Origin: Sneathiella limimaris
Lineage (GTDB): Bacteria > Pseudomonadota > Alphaproteobacteria > Sneathiellales > Sneathiellaceae
DNA length: 64,000 nucleotides
Direction: 5' to 3'
Assembly (NCBI RefSeq): GCF_012932565.1
Contig: NZ_JABBYJ010000001.1
Span: forward strand, 62,001 to 126,000
In this document: one piece after another, positions 45,297 to 55,124 of the stretch
Layout of the letters: every line of letters starts with the position of its first letter
How positions within the stretch are numbered: the stretch's first letter is position 1
Made by a program: the position numbers and the translations under genes
Notes under the pieces: generated by a model
What the model was told of the DNA's origin: nothing
The model's input: only the letters and a program-made list of their open reading frames with translations
Databases searched by the model: none

Positions 45297-47846
45297 TTAT
45301 TCCGCTCTCAAAATCGGCGCAGTTTTTTCCCCTAATGCTTTCCAAGATCCAAACAATCCAAACAGAATTGTCACAATCACACTGACCAAAACCGTACCGA
45401 TTATCGTGCCGGGAAGGTTCAGCCATTTTGCTTCCAATACATCCGTGATTACAACATATGCAGCCAACCATCCTGCCAGCGCAGCAATCACCGAAGTTAC
45501 AAGACCCAAAAGCGCATATTCGAGAATAAAGATCCGGAATACATCACTCCGCGTAGCACCCAAGACCTTAAGGATCACACTGTCGTAAACCCGCTTTCGA
45601 TGACCTGCGGCAAACGCCCCTGCCAAAACGAGCACACCGGAAACCAGGGTCACTGAAGCTGTCGCAGTTACAGCCGAGGATAATTGCTCCAGTATCTTCG
45701 AAACGGTTTGCAAGGCTTCTTTCATGCGAACCACAGAGATGTTGGGGAAGTTGACCGTTATCGCCTTGAACAGATCTTTTTCCGATGCGTCAGATGCTTT
45801 TGCTGTCGCCAGATGACTGTGAGGTGCTGCCGCCAACGTATAATGGTCGAACACAATTACGAAATTTATCGCAAGCGTACTCCAGTCGATTTTGCGAAGA
45901 CTTGCAATTGTTGCGGTAATTTCCCGTCCCATTACATTAATGGTCATGGTATCACCAACACCAATCCCCATCCCAAGAGCGGCGTCCTCTGAAAGACTGA
46001 TAAGAGGCGGACCACTATAGTCAGAAGGCCACCACTCTCCCGCTGTCAGCGTGGCATTGACAGGCACCTCTTTGGAATAGGTAATCCCCCGATCTCCCCG
46101 CAATACCCATTTCACATCGCTGGAGATCGCAACTTCTGAAGCTGGCACGCCATTTACTTTAACTACCCGTCCCCGAAGATTGGGGACATGATTGATATCC
46201 GACACTCCATTAATAGAGGAAGCAGCAGCAGTAAAGTCACCCAACTGCTGATTTTGAATATCGATGAAGAAGAAGGCCGGCGCATTTTCAGGCAATTGGT
46301 CCTGTACCTGTTCGCGAAGGTTCCCCTCAATTAGCGCGACTGTCACAAAAAGGGTTAGACCAAGCCCCATGGACAGGACCACACTCGCCGTCGCGGCACC
46401 GGGCCGGTGAAGATTTGCAACCGCAATCCGTAAGATCGGCATCCGGCTTCTGGGCAGTTTACGAGCAACCACCTGAACCAGAAGTCCAACCAGATAAAGA
46501 ACAGCAAATATTCCGGTTGTCGCGGCGACAAAAGCAATGGCGAAAAACTTCTCATCAAAAGTTGCAATTGCAAGACCAACCAACACAACAAAAGAAAGTG
46601 CGGACAATCCTATGAAAATTGGTTTTGGTAATTTCTTTTGGCCTGCGAAATCGCGAAACAAGGCTGCGGCTGAAGTTTCCCTCGCCCTCGCCAACGGCCA
46701 GATAGCAAATAATGTAGCGGTCAATAAACCGAAAGCGGTCGCCAGAATGAGAGGGCCTGGCTGGAAAGTGACCACAGCGGGGACAGGCAAGGCTTGCGCC
46801 AGGAATTGAGAGGCGAGATATGCGCCCCCGAACCCTAGAATAAGGCCTATTACTGAGCCCATAATTGCCAGCATCAAAACTTGAATGTAATGAATTCGGA
46901 AAATCAGGCTGCTACTTGCCCCAAGACATTTGAGGGTGGCAATCGTCTCCGTTTTCCCGTCCAGATAGGCCCGCACCGCATTACCGACACCAACACCACC
47001 GACAACGAGAGCTGTCAATCCAACCAATGTCAGGAACATGGCAACCCGATCAACGAACCGCTTAATGCCGGGGGCTCCATTTCGAGAATCTGTGATGCGC
47101 CACGCTGCATCCGGCTGCTCCAATTTTGCAGCCTCCCGAAACTCATCAACGGTCAGTCCCTCATTGAGTTTCAGTCGGTAGTGATAACGCAACAAGCTGC
47201 CAGGCTGAACTAGGCCCGTCGCCTCCATTGCAGCATCAGAAATGATGACCCGCGGTCCCAGTGCCATACCCTGGCTTGCCTTATCCGGCTCCGTTTCGAT
47301 AACACCCGCTATGTAAAAGACTTGCTGTCCAATTTTTAGGGTATCGCCGACTAAAATGCCAAGCCGATCCAAAAGAAGTGATTCAACAAGCGCACCATAT
47401 CCCTGTTCAGTTTCTGCTAACAAGGCATAGGGCGACCCCTCAACCAAACCAGTCGGCGTTTCAATTTTCAAGCTGCCGTATAGAGGATAAGCGCTATCAA
47501 CCGATTTGAGCTCCCCCAACAGCCTTAGATCCTGATCTGGTGAGTGAACCATGGCCCGCATCACTATCAGCGAACTGATGTCGCCCTTATCCGCCAGCCA
47601 TTGATATTGATCGTCCGTTGCTGGACGAGACGTTAGCCGGACATCGATATCCGCGCCCAGGATCACCTGCCCGTTTGCCCGGAGGCCTTCGTTAATGGAG
47701 CTGGAAAGAGTTCCAACCCCGGCGATCGCTGCAACGCCAAGGATCAAACAGGCAACAAAAATTCGAAAACCTTTTAAACCACCCCGAAGCTCACGGATCG
47801 CATACCGAAATGCGAGTGCCAAATTCTCTTCACCTCGATCGTTCAC
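45297..47846 (-). CDS. ybbP: ABC transporter permease, FtsX-like (YbbP family)
   Basis: An 849-aa permease of the type VII (MacB/FtsX-like) family, of which E. coli YbbP is the model. It has one N-terminal TM helix (residues 27-47), a large periplasmic domain, then FtsX core helices near 275-400, and a second FtsX module near 715-835 at the C-terminus. The AVGGVGVGNAVRAYLDGKTETIATLKCLGAS segment near 290 is characteristic. The start is GTG, overlapping the ybbA stop (GTGA). With YbbA it probably extrudes or removes lipid-like or toxic compounds from the membrane. The substrate is not known. Confidence 0.93.
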   Translation of the reverse strand: MNDRGEENLALAFRYAIRELRGGLKGFRIFVACLILGVAAIAGVGTLSSSINEGLRANGQVILGADIDVRLTSRPATDDQYQWLADKGDISSLIVMRAMVHSPDQDLRLLGELKSVDSAYPLYGSLKIETPTGLVEGSPYALLAETEQGYGALVESLLLDRLGILVGDTLKIGQQVFYIAGVIETEPDKASQGMALGPRVIISDAAMEATGLVQPGSLLRYHYRLKLNEGLTVDEFREAAKLEQPDAAWRITDSRNGAPGIKRFVDRVAMFLTLVGLTALVVGGVGVGNAVRAYLDGKTETIATLKCLGASSSLIFRIHYIQVLMLAIMGSVIGLILGFGGAYLASQFLAQALPVPAVVTFQPGPLILATAFGLLTATLFAIWPLARARETSAAALFRDFAGQKKLPKPIFIGLSALSFVVLVGLAIATFDEKFFAIAFVAATTGIFAVLYLVGLLVQVVARKLPRSRMPILRIAVANLHRPGAATASVVLSMGLGLTLFVTVALIEGNLREQVQDQLPENAPAFFFIDIQNQQLGDFTAAASSINGVSDINHVPNLRGRVVKVNGVPASEVAISSDVKWVLRGDRGITYSKEVPVNATLTAGEWWPSDYSGPPLISLSEDAALGMGIGVGDTMTINVMGREITATIASLRKIDWSTLAINFVIVFDHYTLAAAPHSHLATAKASDASEKDLFKAITVNFPNISVVRMKEALQTVSKILEQLSSAVTATASVTLVSGVLVLAGAFAAGHRKRVYDSVILKVLGATRSDVFRIFILEYALLGLVTSVIAALAGWLAAYVVITDVLEAKWLNLPGTIIGTVLVSVIVTILFGLFGSWKALGEKTAPILRAE

Positions 47847-48562
47847 TGGGCCGCCTCTTCCAGCTTGGAGACAGGAACAGCTTTATTGTCAGCCGCTATC
47901 CGGCCATCCTCAATCCGAATGGTTCGAGTACACCGCTCAGCCAAATGTTCATCATGGGTGATCAAGACCAGTGTTGTGTTGTGTCGCTTATGAAGCTCAA
48001 ACATCTGATTGATAATCACATCACCCGTTGATCCATCCAGGTTTCCTGTTGGCTCATCTGCCAGTAAGATTTGCGGCTCTGTAACAACAGCCCTTGCCAA
48101 TGCAACGCGCTGCTGCTCACCGCCTGAAAGTTGGGTTGGATAATGCCCTTTGCGACTACCAAGGCCAACATCCTCAAGTTTTTGCGCCGCCACTTGGAAC
48201 GCATCGGCCCTGCCTGCTAATTCCAGAGGGATCGCCACATTTTCAAGAGCCGTCATCGTTGGAACCAAATGGAAAGACTGGAATACGATCCCAATATGAT
48301 CCCTGCGAAACCGTGCAAGTTTGTCCTCATCAAGTCCGTCAAAACTCTGGTCACATATCGTAACGGAACCGGTTGTTGGTGTTTCAAGCCCCCCCAAAAT
48401 TGACATCAGAGTCGATTTTCCGGATCCTGAAGGACCGACAATTCCGACGGTATCTCCTTCTGCTATAGACAAGTCTATACCACGCAGGATATTGACCGGG
48501 CCCGCATCAGACTTAAGTGTAAGATGAATATTTTGAAGCGAAATAATTGGTGATGAGGTCAC
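47843..48562 (-). CDS. ybbA: ABC transporter ATP-binding protein (YbbA family)
   Basis: A 239-aa ATPase of the MacB/LolD-like group. Walker A is [19 protein letters not shown] near residue 40, the Q-loop is near [26 protein letters not shown], the signature is [16 protein letters not shown] near 146 and Walker B is [12 protein letters not shown] near 167. The open frame continues upstream to 48625, but that part overlaps the divergent tesA gene. The GTG at 48562, preceded by AGGA, gives the family's normal N-terminus. It pairs with the YbbP-type permease. Confidence 0.93.
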   Translation of the reverse strand: MTSSPIISLQNIHLTLKSDAGPVNILRGIDLSIAEGDTVGIVGPSGSGKSTLMSILGGLETPTTGSVTICDQSFDGLDEDKLARFRRDHIGIVFQSFHLVPTMTALENVAIPLELAGRADAFQVAAQKLEDVGLGSRKGHYPTQLSGGEQQRVALARAVVTEPQILLADEPTGNLDGSTGDVIINQMFELHKRHNTTLVLITHDEHLAERCTRTIRIEDGRIAADNKAVPVSKLEEAAQ

Positions 48563-48572
48563 AGAAATTCCT

Positions 48573-49235
48573 ATGCAGCTAAAATACCCCTTACAGGGAT
48601 ATGGCAAGTTACCTGCCATTTTCAACAGTTTCTGTCTGCTCTTCTTACTTGTTTTGTGGAATGTTGGAGCGTCAGCAAATGAGCCGAAAACAATTGTGGC
48701 AATTGGCGACAGTTTGACAGCTGGTTATGGATTGCCAGAGGAGGAGGCCTTTACCACGCAGTTAGAAACTGCACTGGTACAAGCCGGACTCAACATCAAG
48801 GTTGAAAATGCAGGTGTCTCAGGGGACACATCAACTGGCGGCCTTCAACGTCTTGAGTGGGCTCTTGCAAGCGGTGCAGACTATGTCTTTTTAGAGCTTG
48901 GGGCAAATGACGCTTTACGCGGAATAGAGCCGGAAGTGACCCGCGAAAACCTGAATGCCATCATCCAAAAAATCCAGGGTAAAAATATACCGATCTTTCT
49001 GGCAGGAATGAAAGCACCGCCTAACATGGGAGAAGATTATCGATCAGAATTTGATCAGATATATCCAGACCTTGCCCAAAAATATAATGTGGGATTTTAT
49101 CCCTTTTTTCTGGAAGGTGTTGCATCCATTGCTGAACTAAATCAGGATGATGCCATCCATCCGAACAAAGAGGGTGTGGCAGTCATCGTAAAAAACATGC
49201 TGCCTTCTCTCAGCGAATTCTTGAAATCCAATTGA
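48573..49235 (+). CDS. tesA: Arylesterase / lysophospholipase (TesA-like SGNH hydrolase)
   Basis: A 220-aa SGNH/GDSL hydrolase with an N-terminal signal peptide (LPAIFNSFCLLFLLVLWNVGASA), so periplasmic. The block I Ser is in IVAIGDSLTAGYGLP near residue 44. The block II Gly and block III Asn-Asp lie in NAGVSGDTSTGG and LELGANDALRG, and block V is DDAIHPNKEG near 198 with Asp and His. It splits acyl esters, thioesters or lysophospholipids. The start is only 10 bp from the divergent ybbA start, the same tesA-ybbA arrangement as in E. coli. Confidence 0.94.
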   Translation: MQLKYPLQGYGKLPAIFNSFCLLFLLVLWNVGASANEPKTIVAIGDSLTAGYGLPEEEAFTTQLETALVQAGLNIKVENAGVSGDTSTGGLQRLEWALASGADYVFLELGANDALRGIEPEVTRENLNAIIQKIQGKNIPIFLAGMKAPPNMGEDYRSEFDQIYPDLAQKYNVGFYPFFLEGVASIAELNQDDAIHPNKEGVAVIVKNMLPSLSEFLKSN

Positions 49236-49286
49236 TTGGACAGGGGCGCAACCCGTAAAGCAATTTATTTTGGGAACTTAAACATA

Positions 49287-50327
49287 ATGCAATATAGAAA
49301 ACTGGGGCGGACTGACCTGGATGTCAGTGTAATCTGTCTTGGAACCATGACCTGGGGCGAACAAAATACAGAAGCAGAAGCCCATGAACAGCTGGACTTC
49401 GCCCTCGACAAGGGCGTGAATTTTATCGATACAGCGGAAATGTATCCTGTGCCTCCAAAAGAAGAAACCGCTGGGCGGACTGAATGCTATATTGGCACCT
49501 GGCTGAAGGCCCGTCAAAACCGGGACAAAATCATCCTGGCAACAAAAGCGGTTGGTAAATCCGACAATACATTTTACCGCGGCAATGAGCAGTCTCGCCT
49601 GCATGGACGTCACCTCAAAGCTGCTGTCGACGATAGCCTAAAACGGTTGCAGACGGACTATATCGATCTTTATCAGCTGCATTGGCCCGAGCGGACAACC
49701 AACTATTTTGGCAAGCTTGGATACGAGCATGTTGAAGAAGAAGACGCTGTCGAAATATTGGAAACCCTGGAGGCTCTCGGCGAGCTGGTCAAAAGCGGTA
49801 AAATCAGGCATGTAGGGCTTTCGAATGAAACTGCCTGGGGTACGATGCGGTATCTCCATCTTGCAGACAAATACGATCTGCCCCGGATGGTATCTGTACA
49901 AAACCCCTATAGCCTGCTGAACAGATCCTACGAGGTTGGACTTGCTGAGGTGTCTATCCGTGAAGACTGTGGACTTCTAGCCTATTCCCCTCTGGCGATG
50001 GGCGTCTTAAGCGGAAAATACCTCGGCGGTGCAATGCCGGAGGGCTCTCGCCTGAGCTTGTTCACCCGATTTAAACGCTATTCTACGGAACTTGCGCATG
50101 AATTGACCGCCAAATATGTCGCGCTGGCGAAGGAAAACGGTCTGGATCCTGCGCAAATGGCGCTGGCATTTGTCAATAATCGTCGGTTCGTGACGTCTAA
50201 CATTATCGGGGCGACAAACCTGAAACAGTTGGAAAGTAACATTTCCAGCATTGACATTGAACTGTCAGACGACATCCTTAAGTCTATAGAAGAGATCCAC
50301 AATCTCCATCCGTACCCCTGTCCCTGA
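49287..50327 (+). CDS. tas: NADP(H)-dependent aldo-keto reductase, Tas-like
   Basis: A 346-aa aldo-keto reductase, the exact length of E. coli Tas. MQYRKLGRTDLDVSVICLGTMTWGEQNTEAEAHEQLD opens the protein. The catalytic tetrad is Asp and Tyr in FIDTAEMYPVPP, Lys in ILATKAVG and His in DLYQLHWPER. It reduces carbonyl compounds with NADPH; the natural substrate is unknown. The frame is open from 49236 (TTG), but the ATG at 49287 gives the family N-terminus. It may be co-transcribed with tesA upstream and with thpR 12 bp downstream. Confidence 0.93.
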   Translation: MQYRKLGRTDLDVSVICLGTMTWGEQNTEAEAHEQLDFALDKGVNFIDTAEMYPVPPKEETAGRTECYIGTWLKARQNRDKIILATKAVGKSDNTFYRGNEQSRLHGRHLKAAVDDSLKRLQTDYIDLYQLHWPERTTNYFGKLGYEHVEEEDAVEILETLEALGELVKSGKIRHVGLSNETAWGTMRYLHLADKYDLPRMVSVQNPYSLLNRSYEVGLAEVSIREDCGLLAYSPLAMGVLSGKYLGGAMPEGSRLSLFTRFKRYSTELAHELTAKYVALAKENGLDPAQMALAFVNNRRFVTSNIIGATNLKQLESNISSIDIELSDDILKSIEEIHNLHPYPCP

Positions 50328-50339
50328 GGAGTAAGTGTA

Positions 50340-50903
50340 ATGCGGTTATTTGTTGCCATTGATCTTCCGGAAGATTTCAAGCAGCAGATAGCCGCGCTGC
50401 AGAGCGGCATACCCGATGCCCGCTGGATCCCCTCTCAGAACGCCCATGTCACGTTAAGCTTCCTTGGGGAAATCAACGAAGCGGATATGGTGGATATTGG
50501 ACTGGCCCTCAGCAAAATAAAAGCACCCTCCTTTTTACTTGAGCTGTCCGGGGTCGGTGTATTTGGAAATGACAAACGCCCCCGGATCCTCTGGATCGGC
50601 GTCAATGGATCACCAGAACTCCTCTCACTCCAAAGCAAAGTTGCCAATACCTTGACCCGATGCGGCGTCAAACTGGAAGACAGACGGTTTCGACCGCATG
50701 TCACCCTCGCTCGGGTCTACGGATCACCTTACGAAAAAGTCCGAAATCACCTGTCTCAGCACGCCTTATTCAAGACCAGATGCCATCTGGTCGAAGAATT
50801 TACCCTTTTTTCCAGTCATATGGGTCACGGGGGCTCTCATTACGAAAAAGAGATTAGTTTCGATCTGGAGCCGATTGTCCCCGCGGAATTATTGCCAAGC
50901 TAG
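50340..50903 (+). CDS. thpR: RNA 2',3'-cyclic phosphodiesterase (LigT/ThpR family)
   Basis: A 187-aa 2H phosphoesterase. MRLFVAIDLPEDFKQQIAAL opens the protein. The two catalytic HxTx motifs are HVTLSFLGE near residue 37 and HVTLARVYG near 120. It opens 2',3'-cyclic phosphates on RNA, with a tRNA-splicing ligase-like activity historically reported. It starts 12 bp after tas and overlaps the 3' end of the convergent aminopropyltransferase gene by 4 bp. It is of standard length and the domain is complete. Confidence 0.93.
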   Translation: MRLFVAIDLPEDFKQQIAALQSGIPDARWIPSQNAHVTLSFLGEINEADMVDIGLALSKIKAPSFLLELSGVGVFGNDKRPRILWIGVNGSPELLSLQSKVANTLTRCGVKLEDRRFRPHVTLARVYGSPYEKVRNHLSQHALFKTRCHLVEEFTLFSSHMGHGGSHYEKEISFDLEPIVPAELLPS

Positions 50904-51787
50904 AAGCCCAAATTAGTCCGCCACCAGGTCGGAAGTGCAAATGACGCTGTGTGTAGCTCTGGATTGTAATGCCGCCCAGTGAATGGCTTTACAGGGTGGC
51001 TGTAAGAATGACCATCTCGGCTGTAGAGGAAAAAACCAAACTCAGCTGCGGGGTAGAGCTGCACGATCGACCGATATCCGGAAACATGAGGAAGTAACTT
51101 CTGATCCTGCATGATGCTCACCAGGTTCTGATCCTTATCTCCACATAACTCCTGGAGAAAATAAGCGCGATCCTTACCAACGAAAATGCTGTCACTATCC
51201 AGAACAACTCCGCGGTCCGTAATACAGTTCGAGAAATTCTCACAAAATTCATATGTAAACACGGTGGAGGAAGGTCCAACCGGCTCGCTCAAATCCAGAA
51301 TAATCAGATCAAACTTATCGCCTCTGGCGCGAGCACGGCGCATATAGTCAGCGGCATCCCCGATTATCAGCTCAGCACGTGGGTCATCATAATCGCCGTT
51401 AATGCCTAAATATTCCGCCGAAAGTTCGACAACGCGCTGATCAATTTCCACCATAACAACGCGGCTTACAAAGTCATGCTTCAGAACTTCCCGAAGGATA
51501 CCGCCATCTCCTCCGCCGACAATCAGGACGCTAACGTCCGTCCAGTCCCGCCCAAGTAAAGGAACATGTACTGCCATTTCGTGATACATAAATTCATCCG
51601 CGTGGGATGCCTGCACCAAATCGTCTAACGTCAAAATACGTCCAAAGACTTCATGCTCAAAGATCTCAATCTTCTGATAAGGGCTCTGCTCTGAGTGCAA
51701 ACGTTTCATATCCAGCGCATGGGTGAAGGAAATTCCCTCCGTTTCCTCATGCCACCAGTTCCGGCTCAGCTCACTGATCTTTTTCAT
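50900..51787 (-). CDS. Spermidine synthase-like aminopropyltransferase
   Basis: A 295-aa protein of the spermidine synthase family. ISFTHALDMKRLHSEQSPYQKIEIFEHEVFGRILTLDDLVQASHADEFMYHEMAVHVPLL is the N-terminal part with family residues. The SAM-type binding motif is VLIVGGGDGGILREVLKH near 90. The active-site loop reads LDLSEPVGPSSTVFTYEF, where most enzymes have DSTDPVGP, so the second Asp is Glu. It probably makes a polyamine from decarboxylated SAM, but the change leaves specificity uncertain. The ATG at 51787 is favoured over an in-frame TTG at 51799. It is in an operon after the phosphatase. Confidence 0.88.
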   Translation of the reverse strand: MKKISELSRNWWHEETEGISFTHALDMKRLHSEQSPYQKIEIFEHEVFGRILTLDDLVQASHADEFMYHEMAVHVPLLGRDWTDVSVLIVGGGDGGILREVLKHDFVSRVVMVEIDQRVVELSAEYLGINGDYDDPRAELIIGDAADYMRRARARGDKFDLIILDLSEPVGPSSTVFTYEFCENFSNCITDRGVVLDSDSIFVGKDRAYFLQELCGDKDQNLVSIMQDQKLLPHVSGYRSIVQLYPAAEFGFFLYSRDGHSYSHPVKPFTGRHYNPELHTASFALPTWWRTNLGF

Positions 51788-51799
51788 GATAACTTTCAA

Positions 51800-52273
51800 C
51801 TACAGTTCGAATTTCGAGACAACGTGATCCAAAAGACCAGCGGCGGCCGGTTTTAGCAGATCAAATACGTGATAATAATCTTCTATCCCACCATAATAGG
51901 GATCGGGAACCTCTTCCCCCATTTGACCGGCGAAATCAAGCATCATCGCCAACTGGCCACCATAATTGGGCGGGCAGAGCCGCTGGAGATTATTAAAATT
52001 ACTGCGATCCATAGCAACGATATAATCAAATCTCTGAAAGTCATGGACGCTGACCTGACGCGCTCGCGGGCTTGACAGGTCAAAACCAAGTTCTTGTCCG
52101 ACCCGTTGCGCGCGGTCATCTGGCGAATTGCCTACATGCCAGGCACCCGTTCCCGCGCTATCAACCAGGATATGCTCCGCATAGCCTTTATCCTGGACCA
52201 ACGCTGTAAAAACAGCTTCAGCTGAGGGAGAGCGGCATATATTGCCAAGACAAACAAAGAGAACAGCAGGCAT
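51800..52273 (-). CDS. Low-molecular-weight protein-tyrosine phosphatase
   Basis: A 157-aa LMW phosphatase. The catalytic P-loop [13 protein letters not shown] (CX5R with Cys 8 and Arg 14) opens the protein, and VPDPYYGG near residue 120 carries the general-acid Asp. [18 protein letters not shown] is also typical. It dephosphorylates tyrosine phosphoproteins or related substrates. The open frame extends upstream to 52441 but would overlap phhB; the ATG at 52273 gives the normal start. Its stop abuts the aminopropyltransferase start region, so both belong to one operon, divergent from phhB. Confidence 0.94.
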   Translation of the reverse strand: MPAVLFVCLGNICRSPSAEAVFTALVQDKGYAEHILVDSAGTGAWHVGNSPDDRAQRVGQELGFDLSSPRARQVSVHDFQRFDYIVAMDRSNFNNLQRLCPPNYGGQLAMMLDFAGQMGEEVPDPYYGGIEDYYHVFDLLKPAAAGLLDHVVSKFEL

Positions 52274-52356
52274 GGGAGAGCAACTCGCGAATAAGTTCCA
52301 TTTCTGATACATATACGAAACGGAGACGGTTTTGGCAAAGACCGAAAGGAGATCGG

Positions 52357-52638
52357 ATGAGTGACAAAAGCTTGCAGGCCCAAATCGCTGAATTATCAGG
52401 ATGGGCGCGGCAAACAGACAGGGACGCCTTACAAAAGACATTCACCTTTAAAAACTTCAACAGAGCATTTGGATTTATGACGCAGGTGGCGCTAAAAGCC
52501 GAGAAGATGGACCATCACCCAGAGTGGTTTAACGTCTATAATCGGGTCGAAGTCACTCTGACCACTCATGATACGGGCGGAGTATCTGAAAAAGACATTA
52601 CCCTCGCCCGCTTCATGAATGAAATTGCAGGAGGCTGA
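52357..52638 (+). CDS. phhB: 4a-hydroxytetrahydrobiopterin dehydratase
   Basis: A 93-aa pterin-4a-carbinolamine dehydratase. The conserved core [54 protein letters not shown] contains the active-site His-His-Pro near residue 52 and the later His and Asp. It regenerates the pterin cofactor used by phenylalanine hydroxylase. No phenylalanine hydroxylase gene adjoins it here. It is divergent from the phosphatase gene with 83 bp between starts, and convergent with the SDR gene. Confidence 0.94.
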   Translation: MSDKSLQAQIAELSGWARQTDRDALQKTFTFKNFNRAFGFMTQVALKAEKMDHHPEWFNVYNRVEVTLTTHDTGGVSEKDITLARFMNEIAGG

Positions 52639-52658
52639 ACCCCTGACATTAAGGTTGC

Positions 52659-53420
52659 TTATCTTGGCGCCATACGGATCGCGCCATCGAGGCGAATTAC
52701 TTCACCGTTCAACATCTGGTTTTCGCAAATATGCTTTGCCAATGCAGCATATTCGGAAGGATCCCCCAGACGGCTTGGGAACGGCACAGAAGCACCGAGG
52801 CTATCTTGAACCTCTTGTGGAAGGCCCATTAATAATGGTGTCTTGAATAGTCCTGGCGCAATTGTCATCACCCGGACACCAACGCTGGAAAGGTCACGCG
52901 CAATTGGCAACGTCATTCCAACAATACCCCCTTTGGACGCCGAATAAGCTGCTTGACCAATTTGGCCATCGAAGGCCGCAACTGAAGCTGTGTTGATGCA
53001 AACACCGCGCTCACCGCTTTCCATGGGTTCCAAATCAAGCATCGCTTGCGACGCGCGGCGAATACAGTTGAATGTGCCGATCAGATTAACATTGATAACC
53101 TGTTCAAACCGATCAAGCGGATGCATTCCTTTGCTTGAAGCTGTTTTAGCTGCTGGGCCAATACCAGCGCAGTTGACTAAAATACGAGCCACACCATGAG
53201 CGGCCGTCGCTGCCTCAAACGCTGCCTCAACAGAGGCATCATCAGCCACATTGACTGGAACTGCGGTTCCACCAATTTCAGACGCCACTTCCTTCGCGAG
53301 ATCCTCGTTCATGTCCAGGATCGCGACTTTCGCTCCCGCAGCTGCCAGCGCTCTTGATGTGGCCGCGCCCAAACCTGACGCTCCTCCGGTGACGATCGCA
53401 GCTTTACCGTTGATATCCAT
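52659..53420 (-). CDS. Short-chain dehydrogenase, 3-hydroxyacyl-CoA dehydrogenase type 2-like
   Basis: A 253-aa SDR. The NAD-binding motif [26 protein letters not shown] lies at the N-terminus, with NCAGIG near residue 84. The catalytic set is Ser in [11 protein letters not shown] near 140 and YSASKGG near 155. [62 protein letters not shown] closely follows the HSD17B10-type 3-hydroxyacyl-CoA dehydrogenases. It probably oxidises a 2-methyl-3-hydroxy or other 3-hydroxyacyl-CoA with NAD. No other beta-oxidation gene adjoins it. Confidence 0.9.
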   Translation of the reverse strand: MDINGKAAIVTGGASGLGAATSRALAAAGAKVAILDMNEDLAKEVASEIGGTAVPVNVADDASVEAAFEAATAAHGVARILVNCAGIGPAAKTASSKGMHPLDRFEQVINVNLIGTFNCIRRASQAMLDLEPMESGERGVCINTASVAAFDGQIGQAAYSASKGGIVGMTLPIARDLSSVGVRVMTIAPGLFKTPLLMGLPQEVQDSLGASVPFPSRLGDPSEYAALAKHICENQMLNGEVIRLDGAIRMAPR

Positions 53421-53541
53421 TCTTATTATCTCCTGCTTTATTCCTTCATCAGCAATACTGGTGTCATTGAATACACGCAGATTTCAGAAAAGGAAAGCTT
53501 CAGAAGTTGTAAATGCAGGCATAAGGAGGCATATAAGGACC

Positions 53542-53922
53542 ATGACTGAAGAAGATGATCTCTATGCCTTTGATCAGGACAAGCTGGATAAAGATAAAAA
53601 GCTTGTCATGCGCGAGTTTGGGCAAAAATTGCGGGCGAATATAGGAAAGATCCCTTTCGCTGAGGATGTGACAGCTGCCTTTTATTGCGCCATGGATGGG
53701 GACAGCCCAGCGTTTGTGAAAGCGATCCTGTTCGGAGCGCTTGCCTATTTTATCATGCCTGCAGATGTCATTCCGGATTTCATTGCCGGTCTGGGCTTTA
53801 CAGATGACGCAAGCGTTTTAATGGCAGCTATCTCGACAGTTCAAAAACATGTCACAGACCGTCATCGTGATCGCGCCCGAAAATTTCTGGAAAAAGAACA
53901 AAACAATTCTAGCGCCAGTTAA
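53542..53922 (+). CDS. YkvA family protein (DUF1232)
   Basis: A 126-aa protein with one DUF1232 segment. ILFGALAYFIMPADVIPDFIAGLGFTDDASVLMAAI (residues 63-98) has the hydrophobic hairpin and the PxDxIPDF motif of the family. The ends are charged. Function is not known; most members are small membrane-associated proteins. The frame is open upstream to 53251, overlapping the SDR gene, but AAGGAC and the ATG at 53542 give the sensible start. It lies between the SDR and the formaldehyde-detoxification genes. Confidence 0.86.
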   Translation: MTEEDDLYAFDQDKLDKDKKLVMREFGQKLRANIGKIPFAEDVTAAFYCAMDGDSPAFVKAILFGALAYFIMPADVIPDFIAGLGFTDDASVLMAAISTVQKHVTDRHRDRARKFLEKEQNNSSAS

Positions 53923-53993
53923 GATCGTCACTTCACTTAGGGAAATCAGAAGGCTATGATCCCCTTCTAATTCTTAAAAAATGGGAGGCCTGA

Positions 53994-55103
53994 ATGGATA
54001 CCAAAGCAGCAGTTGCGTTTAAGGCGGGAGAGCCGCTTCAGATCGAAACCGTTCAACTGGAAGGCCCCCGCGCTGGTGAGGTTCTTGTTGAGGTGAAAGC
54101 GACCGGCATTTGTCACACCGATGAATTCACGCGCTCCGGCGCTGATCCGGAAGGCATTTTTCCTGCGATTTTAGGCCATGAGGGTGCTGGGGTTGTTGTT
54201 GAAGTTGGACCGGGTGTCACATCTCTTAAGGTTGGGGACCATGTTATTCCTCTTTATACACCGGAGTGCCGTCAGTGCAGCTACTGTACATCTGGTAGAA
54301 CCAATCTGTGCCAGGCAATTCGGGAAACACAAGGTCAGGGGCTGATGCCAGATGGTACGTCCCGCTTTTCTCTAAACGGGGAAAAAATCTACCACTATAT
54401 GGGCTGCTCAACCTTCTCCAATTACACTGTCTTACCGGAAATAGCCCTCGCTAAGATCCGAGAGGACGCCCCCTTTGATAAGGTTTGTTACATCGGCTGT
54501 GGCGTCACAACCGGCGTTGGCGCCGTTATTAACACGGCTAAAGTCCGCCCTGGCGACAATGTCATTGTTTTTGGTCTTGGAGGCATCGGTCTCAATGTCA
54601 TTCAGGGCGCACGCCTTGTAGGAGCTGATAAAATTATCGGTGTAGATTTGAACCCGGCCCGCAAAGAATTGGCGGAAAAATTTGGCATGACCCACTTTGT
54701 CAATCCAAAAGAAGTGGAAGGTGACCTCGTTCCTTATTTGGTTGATATAACCGATGGCGGTGCCGATCATTCTTTCGAGTGTATAGGCAACACAACAACC
54801 ATGCGGCAGGCCTTGGAATGCTGCCATAAAGGATGGGGGGAAAGCACCATCATTGGTGTTGCTGGAGCCGGTGAAGAGATTTCAACTCGTCCTTTTCAAT
54901 TGGTTACCGGGCGTGTTTGGCGCGGAACCGCTTTCGGAGGGGCCAAAGGCAGAACCGATGTACCGAAAATTGTAGACTGGTACATGGATGGCAACATCAA
55001 TATTGATGATCTCATCACGCATACGATGCCGCTGGAAGACATCAACAAGGGTTTTGACTTGATGCATGCAGGCGAAAGTATCCGATCTGTCGTTGTTTAC
55101 TAA
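53994..55103 (+). CDS. frmA: S-(hydroxymethyl)glutathione dehydrogenase / class III alcohol dehydrogenase
   Basis: A 369-aa zinc-dependent class III alcohol dehydrogenase. Catalytic zinc ligands are Cys in TGICHTDEF, His in [12 protein letters not shown] and Cys in [13 protein letters not shown]. The structural zinc Cys are in [15 protein letters not shown] near residue 97, and the NAD fold is [27 protein letters not shown]. It oxidises S-hydroxymethylglutathione, the adduct of formaldehyde, to S-formylglutathione. A strong GGGAGG precedes the ATG. The hydrolase for the product follows 21 bp later, so the two form a formaldehyde-detoxification operon. Confidence 0.95.
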   Translation: MDTKAAVAFKAGEPLQIETVQLEGPRAGEVLVEVKATGICHTDEFTRSGADPEGIFPAILGHEGAGVVVEVGPGVTSLKVGDHVIPLYTPECRQCSYCTSGRTNLCQAIRETQGQGLMPDGTSRFSLNGEKIYHYMGCSTFSNYTVLPEIALAKIREDAPFDKVCYIGCGVTTGVGAVINTAKVRPGDNVIVFGLGGIGLNVIQGARLVGADKIIGVDLNPARKELAEKFGMTHFVNPKEVEGDLVPYLVDITDGGADHSFECIGNTTTMRQALECCHKGWGESTIIGVAGAGEEISTRPFQLVTGRVWRGTAFGGAKGRTDVPKIVDWYMDGNINIDDLITHTMPLEDINKGFDLMHAGESIRSVVVY

Positions 55104-55124
55104 TATCGGTTTGGAGCTGGACTT

